This document shows, in pieces, positions 9,321 through 16,974 of a stretch of 64,000 bases of DNA. The position numbers and the translations under genes are program-made. Location: assembly GCF_005222835.1 (NCBI RefSeq), contig NZ_STGA01000065.1:24845-88844 (forward strand), in the 5' to 3' direction. How positions within the stretch are numbered: position 1 is the first letter of the stretch; each line of letters opens with the position of its first letter. The notes under the pieces were generated by a model. That model was not told where the DNA came from, did not search any database, and saw only the letters and a list, made by a program, of their open reading frames with translations. This stretch comes from Rhizobium sp. FKY42. Lineage in GTDB: Bacteria > Pseudomonadota > Alphaproteobacteria > Rhizobiales > Rhizobiaceae.

Positions 9321-10757
9321 ATGCGGATTCTGCCTTTCCCGACCAAGAACGCCCGCAAGCCCGCACCCCAGATTGCGGACTGGTCACAGCAGGAAATTGC
9401 AGATTTTTACCGCGCACACCGACTTCTGGCCGAAAACGGCGCAGCGATCGGGATTGATCGTGGCCTGAGCGATATCGGCGAACCATGGCTCGTTTTCTTT
9501 GACCAGAGCTCGCAGGACGTTTTCCTGCATGTGGCGCGCATCGATGACAGCTGCCATCTGATCTGCGACCCGCTGAACCTGCGAATTTCCGCTGCCAACA
9601 TTGCCGCGCTGATCATGGAATTCGAGGCCGCCGTCCGCACCTCGCTGTCCATCCGCTCCGAGCGTGCGAAGAACGTCGTCATCCACCCGGCGGCACGCAT
9701 CATCATGTCAATTTCCGCCATCTTCCTGCTGTTCAAGCTGGAAAATAGCGAAGCCCAGGCCAAGGGTCTGGCTGACAAGGTTTCCGTTGCCGGTGATGCC
9801 ACGGGCCCGACCCGGCTGATCGACAAATCCAGCGCGGCCTTTGCGCGCGCGCAAAACGCATTCGCGCGCGCTTTCGATAGCGTGGACGCTCCAGCCAACG
9901 CCGCTCTTCTGGCAGGCGTCATTCTTGCTGGCGAACTCGCTATGTCGTTGGAAAAGACAACGACGAGCGTCACTACCGAGACTGCAAAGGCTGTAACGCT
10001 CCCGCCAGTTTCAGATGCTGCGATCCTTAATCTGGAAGGGTCGGAACAGCATAATATGGCCGTGCCTGAGAGCGAGACTGCAATTCATGTGCAATCATCG
10101 ATACACGCGAAACAAGCCCCAGAGGTGCTTGGAACCGGCAGGTCTGGTGAAAGCGCCGCGCATCCGTCCATTCAATCTCCGCCGCTTGTCATAAAGCAGA
10201 ATTCTTCGGCACCCGATGTTGCAGTGGTGGAACCGCACACAAATGCCTCTACTACGGTATCAAATCAGGACGTGGTGGTAAAAACCTCGGAGACGATGGC
10301 TCGCACGGCTGACACAGAGAGCAGCAGCAACGGCCTGAAGTCGCTCACAGAAGATAGCATCCAAACCGGTGGCATACTTCTCACTACAAAGACGACAACC
10401 ACGACGACAACTACAACGACAAGCACATCTGAAACACCTGTGGCTGCGTCAGAACCCGTTGTGTCGGTATCAATCAGCACGCTGGATGAGGTAACGACCA
10501 AAGCGGGTTTTGCCCTGAAAACGAGCTTCGATATCGTCAAGGCCTATGCCCTTCAGGACTATCTGACGAAGCAGATGGGCGGCGAGTATACGTTCGAGTA
10601 TCAGACAAACGGCAAGCTGCTCATCGAGCAGGTTGGTATCGACAATCTGAAAACCAGCGAGATCGGCATCTGGACGAACGTCATCGGCGATCAGAGCTCT
10701 GTTTCGGTTGTAGGCAAGGCGTCAATCATCGACGACGCGCTGACCTTTTTCAGCTGA
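9321..10757 (+). CDS. Unknown protein with a central membrane segment and a long Thr tract
   Basis: I do not recognise a functional family. The 478-residue product has an N-terminal globular part (about 15-110: WSQQEIADFYRAHRLL, DRGLSDIGEPWLVFF, VFLHVARIDD) that I have seen as a conserved hypothetical in alphaproteobacteria, one hydrophobic segment (about 128-142, IIMSISAIFLLFKL), a low-complexity middle with a run of about ten threonines (residues about 355-368, encoded by ACN repeats near 10387-10425), and an ordered C-terminus. The start ATG 9321 has no strong Shine-Dalgarno. It lies between the M10 protease and a convergent GT4 gene; a role as membrane or regulatory partner of the surface system is speculation. 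Confidence 0.7.
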   Translation: MRILPFPTKNARKPAPQIADWSQQEIADFYRAHRLLAENGAAIGIDRGLSDIGEPWLVFFDQSSQDVFLHVARIDDSCHLICDPLNLRISAANIAALIMEFEAAVRTSLSIRSERAKNVVIHPAARIIMSISAIFLLFKLENSEAQAKGLADKVSVAGDATGPTRLIDKSSAAFARAQNAFARAFDSVDAPANAALLAGVILAGELAMSLEKTTTSVTTETAKAVTLPPVSDAAILNLEGSEQHNMAVPESETAIHVQSSIHAKQAPEVLGTGRSGESAAHPSIQSPPLVIKQNSSAPDVAVVEPHTNASTTVSNQDVVVKTSETMARTADTESSSNGLKSLTEDSIQTGGILLTTKTTTTTTTTTTSTSETPVAASEPVVSVSISTLDEVTTKAGFALKTSFDIVKAYALQDYLTKQMGGEYTFEYQTNGKLLIEQVGIDNLKTSEIGIWTNVIGDQSSVSVVGKASIIDDALTFFS

Positions 10758-10770
10758 GCCTGAAAAAACC

Positions 10771-11880
10771 TTATCCGGCCACATCCCGATAAATCTCCGC
10801 ATAGGCGGCGGTCATGCGTTCTGCGGTAAACATCGCCTCATAGCGCCGCCGCGCCGCCGCGCCGTAACGGGCGCATAATGCCTCGTCGCGCCAAAGCACC
10901 TGCATGGCGGACGCCAGCGCCTGCGGGTCGGCAGGCACAATAGTCAATCCTGTCTCACCGTTAAGGTTCACATAGCTGGTGCCGGTTCCGATTTCGCAGG
11001 AAATCATCGGCTTTCCCGCCATGGCAGCTTCAACCAGCGACAGACCGAACGCTTCGGAACGCAAATGCGAGGGAAAAACAAGCGCACGGCAGAGCGAAAG
11101 CAGCGCCGTCTTGTCGAGATCCTCAAGCGGCCCCAGAAAATGAAGGTCGCTCAATCCATCGGCTGCGGCGCGGCTGCGAAACTCCTCTTCCGCACCGCCA
11201 CCGCCAATCACTACGATCGGCAATTGCGTAAGCTTTGCGGCCTCATAGAGAATGTGGATACCCTTGTAATAGCGCAGCACGCCGACGAAGAGAAAGAAAC
11301 CACCCGGAAAACGCTGGCGCCAATGGTCTGTTCGTGCCGAATCAGCGGCGGGATAATCCGCTTCAGCCAGACCGAGCGGCACCACCTCAACCTTGTCGCG
11401 ATGACGTTGAAGCACCGGGCTGGAAGCCAGATAATTCGGCGACGTGGCAATGATTCGATTCGCGCGTCCCAGAAACCGGTGCATCAGCGGGCTATAGAGC
11501 TTCAAGAGCAGCTTCTGCTTCACGATGTCGGAATGGTAGGTCACCACCACCGGCTTGTCATGCGGCACCACCATTTCCACCATATCCATAAAGGGCCAGG
11601 GGAAATGATAGTTGATGACATCGGCCTCGCTTGCGAGCCGCCGGAACGCCCCGAAAGCCTCGCGAGAGAAGCCGGTGGAGGCGACATCGAAGTCGCACTT
11701 CACCTGCGTCACGCGATGATCATCGAATTCAAAGGGCTCAGGCCTGGGGGCTGGACTCAAGGAAAGAACGCCTGCCTCAATCCCATGTACGCGGCACCCC
11801 TTCGCCAGGGCGTGAATGGTTCGCTCTACACCGCCAAACGTATCGGGCCAGTAGGTTTTGAAGAAATGAAGAACGCGCAT
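10771..11880 (-). CDS. GT4 glycosyltransferase
   Basis: The 369-residue protein is a GT-B fold retaining glycosyltransferase. The N-terminal domain starts MRVLHFFKTYWPDTFGGVERTI, the glycine-rich donor loop is present, and the C-terminal nucleotide-sugar domain has FFLFVGVLRYYKGIHIL, VVIGGGGAEEE and the E-x7-E motif in SEAFGLSLVEA. Resemblance is to mannosyl- and rhamnosyltransferases of O-antigen clusters. It is downstream of xre2 on the same strand but separated by a terminator-like hairpin, and it converges on the 9321 gene with a 13-base gap. Donor sugar unknown; GDP-mannose or GDP-rhamnose are the local candidates. Confidence 0.85.
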   Translation of the reverse strand: MRVLHFFKTYWPDTFGGVERTIHALAKGCRVHGIEAGVLSLSPAPRPEPFEFDDHRVTQVKCDFDVASTGFSREAFGAFRRLASEADVINYHFPWPFMDMVEMVVPHDKPVVVTYHSDIVKQKLLLKLYSPLMHRFLGRANRIIATSPNYLASSPVLQRHRDKVEVVPLGLAEADYPAADSARTDHWRQRFPGGFFLFVGVLRYYKGIHILYEAAKLTQLPIVVIGGGGAEEEFRSRAAADGLSDLHFLGPLEDLDKTALLSLCRALVFPSHLRSEAFGLSLVEAAMAGKPMISCEIGTGTSYVNLNGETGLTIVPADPQALASAMQVLWRDEALCARYGAAARRRYEAMFTAERMTAAYAEIYRDVAG

Positions 11881-11951
11881 GAGAATTCCGTAACAAACAT
11901 GAATTCTCTTTTGCCGGTTTGCCGTGGCGGGGGCAAGGCATCTTGTCCAAA

Positions 11952-11979
11952 ACGCAAAACGGCGACCAAATGGCCGCCG
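11952..11979 (-). terminator. Probable terminator of xre2
   Basis: Read on the minus strand, CGGCGGCC-ATTT-GGTCGCCG (11960-11979) folds into an 8-bp stem with one G-T pair and is followed by TTTTGCGTTTT. It lies about 40 bases past the xre2 stop. Confidence 0.55.
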
Positions 11980-12019
11980 CTCAATGCAAGAGTATCAACA
12001 CATCTCATTCGACCGAGTC

Positions 12020-12400
12020 TCAGTCTCCAAGACGCGCCTCAAGACGGCGCAGCCGCTCCTCGAGATCGGAGATGGAAGCCGCCTTGGCTTCAACCTCTTC
12101 CTTTGGTTCTTCGAGCAACCGGAAAATGATCGGGTCGTTATAGCGCAGCATGGTCATGGTGAATTCACGGGGAGAAACGCGCAAGGCCGCAGAATAAGCC
12201 TCGTAGCGCTCTGCCGGAACACGGCCGCGGCCTGCCTCAATCTGTGAAATGAAGGTGTAATATTCGATACCGACGCGCGCCGCGAGCTCGCGCTGGCTAA
12301 GGCCCGCCGCCTCACGTTTTTCCTTCAGCCAGGCGCCGCCTTCGCGCCGCAGGGCAACGGTGTCGTCCCGGCTCAAGACCTGCTGAAGTTGCGAACTCAT
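12020..12400 (-). CDS. XRE-family transcriptional regulator next to slp2 (xre2)
   Basis: The chosen start is ATG 12400 (protein begins SSQLQQVLSRDD), 13 codons inside the longest frame, because the paralogue xre1 begins at the matching residue and GAAGGG lies upstream; product 126 residues. The helix-turn-helix (about 22-80) is nearly the same as xre1: GLSQRELAARVGIEYYTFIS and QIEAGRGRVPAERYEAY are almost unchanged, while the tails differ except for a C-terminal coiled-coil-like helix (ISDLEERLRRLEARLGD). It is divergent from slp2. Two regulators with near-identical recognition helices should bind the same sites, so cross-regulation of both slp genes is expected. Confidence 0.85.
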   Translation of the reverse strand: MSSQLQQVLSRDDTVALRREGGAWLKEKREAAGLSQRELAARVGIEYYTFISQIEAGRGRVPAERYEAYSAALRVSPREFTMTMLRYNDPIIFRLLEEPKEEVEAKAASISDLEERLRRLEARLGD

Positions 12401-12458
12401 TGGCGCTGTACCCTTCGGAATGGAAAGAGGTTTACACAAGGCGTGTATCTGTTCTCAC

Positions 12459-12488
12459 TCTATAGTGCGAATGCTTAACTTTTGTAAA
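12459..12488 (-). promoter_or_regulatory. xre2 promoter with an overlapping dyad
   Basis: On the minus strand TTTACA (12483-12488) and TATAGA (12459-12464) are 18 bases apart, inside a block (TTTGCGCTTTACAAAAGTTAA and ATTCGCACTATA) that aligns with the xre1 promoter. The plus-strand CACTCTATAGTG (12455-12466) is an imperfect dyad over the -10, a candidate operator. Confidence 0.55.
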
Positions 12489-12655
12489 GCGCAAATCATT
12501 TCCTCGAGCCATATTTTTGCCAGAAGGCTTATCAGATCCCTATGAAAGCTGCATTGCACCGGCAAAAATCGTTCTTTAAGCGAGGAAAACGCAGTTATCT
12601 TCTCCTATGGTTGCAAAATGACGTGAAAAATTACAGCAATCACTATAGCAGCTTA

Positions 12656-12682
12656 TTGACCAATGACTGCACTGCGTATAGC
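12656..12682 (+). promoter_or_regulatory. slp2 promoter
   Basis: TTATTGACC (TTGACC 12656-12661) is followed after 15 bases by TATAGC (12677-12682), as for slp1. TCACTATA at 12640-12647 lies just upstream and ATCACTA recurs at 12684-12690. Downstream, the block CGGTCGTTCCAA...GAGAGGAATT before the start codon is also shared with slp1. Confidence 0.6.
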
Positions 12683-12735
12683 AATCACTACCGACCACCA
12701 AAACGGTCGTTCCAAATCTCGAGAGGAATTTCATT

Positions 12736-15162
12736 ATGGCTACCATCCAGGGCGTATATCTCGCGCTGTTCGGCCGTCCGGCTGACCCGACGGGTCTCTC
12801 TTTCTTCAACTCCGTTACGAACAACGGTGCGAACCTGAGCGCGATCGGTAACCTCGCCACCCAGGCTGAGTACACGTCTCGCTTCACGGGCATGAGCAAC
12901 GTTCAGATCATCAACTCGATCTACCAGTCCCTGTTTGGTCGCGATGCTGACGCAACGGGCCTGACGTTCTTCGCGAACCAGCTTGCCTCCGGTCGCCAGA
13001 CGATCAACACGATTGCAATCAACATTCTTGACGGCGCAACGGGCTCTGACCTGACGACCGTTAACAACAAGATTGCTGCTGCAAACCTGTTCACGGCTTC
13101 GCTCGACACCGGTTCTGAGATCGTTGCTTATTCCGGTACAGCTGCTGCAGACGCTGGTCGCGCCTTCATCGCCGGCATAACGACCACTGTTCCGACGCAG
13201 GCTGCTGTTGATCTGGTTATTACCAACATCGTCAACAACCCGGCTCCGGCGACCACGACGGTTCTGACAACCGGCGTCGACAACTTCGTTGGTACGGTCA
13301 ATAACGACCTGTTCACCGGCTTGAAGTCCGCTACAAACCCAACGCTTACGGCTTCGGACACAATCAACGGTGGCGCTGGCATCGATACGCTCAACATCAC
13401 TGTCGATCAAGCTGGTAACGTTCTCGCTGGCGCGCAGATCTCCAACATCGAAATTGTTGGCATTCGTGCAACCGCCAACACTGCCAACGAACTCGATGCG
13501 ACGGGTCTGACCAGTGTCGTGCTGACGGGTACCAACACGAGCACCACAGCTATTACGAACCTCGCCAACAGCGCAACGGTGACCGTCGGTTCTGGTGCTA
13601 ACCTCACCGGTGCAATCACTGCTGGCTACGTTGCTGCTGCAACGACTACCAACATTGCTTATGCTGGCGGTACCTCTGGCGATCTGACTGCAAACGGCGC
13701 AACTGCCTTTACAACTGCAAACATTTCCTCCACCGGTTCTGCCAACAAGGCTGGTACGGTCACTGTTGGTGCAGCAACGACGATCAACGTCAATGCCACG
13801 ACCAACTTCACGGCAACGGCTATCTCAACGACGGGCACAAACTCGACGCTGAAGGTTTCCGGCGTTGCTGAATCCGTAAACGTCGGCACGCTCGACAGCG
13901 ACCTGCGCACGATTGATGCTTCTGGCCTCACCGCTGGTGGTTTGACGGCAACGCTTTCCAACGCTGCTCAGGTTGTTACCGGTGGTGCTGGCAACGACGT
14001 CATCAGCACAGGTGGCCTTGGCCTGCTGACCGGCTCTGTCAACGCTGGCGCTGGAACGGCTGACCGCCTCGTTCTGACGGCAACCGCTGACCTCGACACC
14101 ACTGCAAAGGGCGCAAAGTACACCAACTTTGAAGTCCTCCAGGTTGAAAATGGCGTGACTGGTAACGTCGATAACATCGCTGGTATCACCGCAATCCGTA
14201 TCAACGACGCGGGTGGCGCAACGGCTGTTAACAACCTGACGGCAACACAGGCCGGCGCAATCACGGTTGTTGCAGGCGATGCAACTGGTGCCATCACCAT
14301 CGGCGTCAAGGGTGCCGCAACGGTTGGCCAGATCGACACAGTGAAGATCGACGCTAACGACGGTGCAACAACTGTTGGCACCATCGCTCTTGGCAAGATC
14401 GCTATGGCTGGCGTTGAAAATCTTGAGTTGACGGCAACGGACAACATCACGATTACCGACCTCACGGACTCTGCTGCTCTCTCCAGCATCGTCCTGAAGG
14501 GCGCAGGCACCATCAACATCACCACTGAAGCTCTGGCGACAGTGAATGCTCACATCGATGGTTCTGCTGCAACCGGTGTGCAGACGATCAATGCCAGCAA
14601 CTTTGCAACCAACGGCATCAAGATCACGACTGGCTCCGCCGCTGATACCATCACAGGCTCTGCCCAGGCTGACAACATCACTTCCGGCGCAGGTAACGAC
14701 ACGATCACCGCAGGCGATGGCGCTGATACGGTGGTAGCAGGTGACGGCAATGACAGCATCACCGGTGGCGTTGGCGCTGACACGCTGACGGGTGGCGCAG
14801 GCGTTGACACGTTCGTTTACACGACCCTGACACACTCTCTCGCTGCTGCCGCAGACCGTATCACCGACTTTGTTGCCGGTACGGACAAGATCGACGTCAC
14901 GACTGTTCCTGCTGCCATCCTGCAGGGCACAGCCTACACGGCAGCTGGCACAGGCACGCTTGCAACAGACATCGCAACAGCTCTGACAGCTGGTGGTGGT
15001 ACTCTCGCTGCAGACGGTGCAGCAGTCGTCACGATCACCGGTACGGGCGCTGGTACCTACCTGATCCTGAACAACGGTACGGCTGGTTACGTTGCTGGTG
15101 ACGACGCTGTCGTCAACATCACTGGCCTGACGGGCACTCTCACAGTCTCCGACTTCGTCTAA
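12736..15162 (+). CDS. S-layer-like RTX protein with N-terminal DUF4214 (slp2)
   Basis: The 808-residue protein shares its first 120 or so residues with slp1 (ATIQGVYLALFGRPADPTGL; INSIYQSLFGRDADATGL), down to a nearly identical nucleotide sequence over about 230 bases, then diverges into a longer Thr/Ala/Asn-rich beta body. RTX nonapeptides occur at residues about 648-695 (GAGNDTITAGDGADTVVAGD; GVGADTLTGGAGVDTFVY). The end, LTGTLTVSDFV, is like the RsaA C-terminus that serves as type I export signal. There is no cysteine and no signal peptide. GAGAGGAATTTCATT precedes the ATG and a strong terminator follows, so it is transcribed alone. It is probably a main surface-coat protein; an alternative is a large adhesin. 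Confidence 0.8.
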   Translation: MATIQGVYLALFGRPADPTGLSFFNSVTNNGANLSAIGNLATQAEYTSRFTGMSNVQIINSIYQSLFGRDADATGLTFFANQLASGRQTINTIAINILDGATGSDLTTVNNKIAAANLFTASLDTGSEIVAYSGTAAADAGRAFIAGITTTVPTQAAVDLVITNIVNNPAPATTTVLTTGVDNFVGTVNNDLFTGLKSATNPTLTASDTINGGAGIDTLNITVDQAGNVLAGAQISNIEIVGIRATANTANELDATGLTSVVLTGTNTSTTAITNLANSATVTVGSGANLTGAITAGYVAAATTTNIAYAGGTSGDLTANGATAFTTANISSTGSANKAGTVTVGAATTINVNATTNFTATAISTTGTNSTLKVSGVAESVNVGTLDSDLRTIDASGLTAGGLTATLSNAAQVVTGGAGNDVISTGGLGLLTGSVNAGAGTADRLVLTATADLDTTAKGAKYTNFEVLQVENGVTGNVDNIAGITAIRINDAGGATAVNNLTATQAGAITVVAGDATGAITIGVKGAATVGQIDTVKIDANDGATTVGTIALGKIAMAGVENLELTATDNITITDLTDSAALSSIVLKGAGTINITTEALATVNAHIDGSAATGVQTINASNFATNGIKITTGSAADTITGSAQADNITSGAGNDTITAGDGADTVVAGDGNDSITGGVGADTLTGGAGVDTFVYTTLTHSLAAAADRITDFVAGTDKIDVTTVPAAILQGTAYTAAGTGTLATDIATALTAGGGTLAADGAAVVTITGTGAGTYLILNNGTAGYVAGDDAVVNITGLTGTLTVSDFV

Positions 15163-15183
15163 GACTTGTGTACACAAAATTGG

Positions 15184-15214
15184 ACGGGGAGAGCGAAAGC
15201 TCTCCCCGTTTTTG
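15184..15214 (+). terminator. Strong intrinsic terminator of slp2
   Basis: A perfect 11-bp stem (ACGGGGAGAGC 15184-15194, GCTCTCCCCGT 15199-15209) with a GAAA tetraloop is followed by TTTTTGTTTTG. It starts 22 bases after the slp2 stop, the same distance as the slp1 terminator. Confidence 0.9.
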
Positions 15215-15307
15215 TTTTGAGAGCAAGGCTATGAGCCGCATGCCTTGCACAAGGCTCCATCTCTACCCATCCTTCATGGCTCGCTTAAGGCATTTGAGGA
15301 AATTCGT

Positions 15308-16846
15308 ATGACATCATCGCAATGGTCCTCCGGTTACGTCACCGACATTACCTATACCCATGGCTATTATAACGAGCTGAACATCCAGCGGGCGCGGCTT
15401 GCGCTCATCCAGGCGGGTTATGCTGCGCCGGAGATTACGAATGCCTGTGAGCTGGGCTTTGGTCAGGGCGTCAGCATTGCCATGCATGCGGCGGCGACCG
15501 AGGCCCGCTGGGCCGGAACGGATTTCAACCCCACCCAGGCTTTGCACGCGCAGGGGCTTGCGCGTGCATCCGGTGCGGATGCAGATTTTCGCGATCAGGC
15601 CTTTGCCGAGTTTTGTGAGCGAGACGATCTTCCGGAGTTCGATTTCATCGGCCTTCACGGCATCTGGAGCTGGATTTCCGATGAAAACCGCGGCGTGATC
15701 GTAGACTTTATTCGTCGCAAGCTGAAGGTCGGCGGCATTCTCTATATTAGCTACAACACCCAGCCCGGTTGGGCGGCGGCGGCACCTTTGCGCCATCTGA
15801 TGACGGAAATTGGCGCAAACCTCATTTCGCCTGCTGGCGGCAGCACGGCACGGGTCGAGGGTGCACTCGAATTCGTTGACAAGATTTTTGCGACCAATCC
15901 CAACTACCTCAAGGTCAATCCGGCCATCAAGGAACGCTTCGACGGCATCAAGAAGCAGAGCCGCTCCTACCTCGCGCATGAATATTTCAACCGCGACTGG
16001 CACCCCATGTATGTGGCGGATATGGCCCGCTGGCTCGGCCCCGCAAAGGTGAATTTTGCGGCCTCCGCGCATCTGCCGGACAGTGTCGACAACATCAACC
16101 TTACGCCCGAACAGCAGGTGCTGCTGAAAGAGATTCCAGACCCTATCCTGCGGGAAACCGTGCGTGATTACTGCGTGAACCAGCAGTTCCGCCGCGATCT
16201 CTGGGTCAAGGGTGGACGTACCCTTACCCCGCTTGAGAAGGTGGAGGCCCTGCAGGCTCTTCGCTTTGTTCTCACCATGCCGCGCGTCAATGTTCCCATG
16301 ACGGTGGTCGGCTCCCAGGGCGGCGCCGGTCTTGCCGAGGCAATCTGCACGCCTATTCTCGATCTGATGGCGGACTTCAAGATCCGCACGATCGGCGAAA
16401 TCGAAACAGGCCTGAAGGGAACGATCGGTTTCGAGCAAATCGTACAAGCGCTCGTTCTGTTGACCTCTGTCGGTGGTCTTGCCCCTGCTCAGGATACGGC
16501 CACCATTGCCAAAGCCAAAAAGCGGACCGAAAAGCTGAACCTGCACCTGATGGCAAGCGCCCGCAGCAGCGGCGACATTGGCTATCTCGCTTCGCCAGTC
16601 ACCGGCGGCGGCGTTCAGGTTGGGCGGTTCAACCAGCTTTTCTGCTATGCGCTGAAGCAGGGCCGCAAGACGCCGGCAGACTGGGTAAACTTCGTTTATC
16701 AATGGCTGAGTGCCCAGGGTCAAAGAATTGTAAAGGAAGGCCGTATTCTGGAAACGGAAGAGGAAAACCGCGCTGAGCTGCTCCGCCAGGCCGAAGAGTT
16801 CAGCACAGGCATGCTGCCGGTTCTAAAAGCGCTGGAAATTGTTTGA
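15308..16846 (+). CDS. SAM-dependent methyltransferase with PF10119-type regulatory domain, candidate S-layer protein methylase
   Basis: The start ATG 15308 has GAGGAAATT 6 bases upstream; the 512-residue product has a class I SAM domain (residues about 20-190) with ACELGFGQGVSIAM as motif I, WAGTDFNPTQA as motif II and FIGLHGIWSWIS, then the methyltransferase regulatory domain (about 200-300, from RSYLAHEYFNRDWHPMYVADM), then a C-terminal helical region. I recall the same two-domain layout from the Rickettsia protein-lysine methyltransferases that modify the surface protein OmpB. Its place directly after slp2 suggests that slp proteins are its substrate before export. Small-molecule or glycan methylation remains possible. 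Confidence 0.8.
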   Translation: MTSSQWSSGYVTDITYTHGYYNELNIQRARLALIQAGYAAPEITNACELGFGQGVSIAMHAAATEARWAGTDFNPTQALHAQGLARASGADADFRDQAFAEFCERDDLPEFDFIGLHGIWSWISDENRGVIVDFIRRKLKVGGILYISYNTQPGWAAAAPLRHLMTEIGANLISPAGGSTARVEGALEFVDKIFATNPNYLKVNPAIKERFDGIKKQSRSYLAHEYFNRDWHPMYVADMARWLGPAKVNFAASAHLPDSVDNINLTPEQQVLLKEIPDPILRETVRDYCVNQQFRRDLWVKGGRTLTPLEKVEALQALRFVLTMPRVNVPMTVVGSQGGAGLAEAICTPILDLMADFKIRTIGEIETGLKGTIGFEQIVQALVLLTSVGGLAPAQDTATIAKAKKRTEKLNLHLMASARSSGDIGYLASPVTGGGVQVGRFNQLFCYALKQGRKTPADWVNFVYQWLSAQGQRIVKEGRILETEEENRAELLRQAEEFSTGMLPVLKALEIV

Positions 16847-16974
16847 GAGGACCAGCGCCAAACGACGTAAAGGATATCTGAATCCGGCGACTAAACTTGC
16901 ATTTTGCGCCTAAAATATATTTCAAATTTTATCGCTTATGGTCTGCTGGTCAGTCAGGGGATGGGCGGTGATTC

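Noticed and set aside
13825..15177. A 450-codon open frame on the minus strand opposite slp2
   Set aside because: Same artefact as for slp1: many Cys, Ser and Arg, no family, no start signals, and the plus strand gene is certain.
15314..16723. A 469-codon open frame opposite the PF10119-type methyltransferase
   Set aside because: Shadow of a high-GC gene with real SAM motifs on the plus strand.
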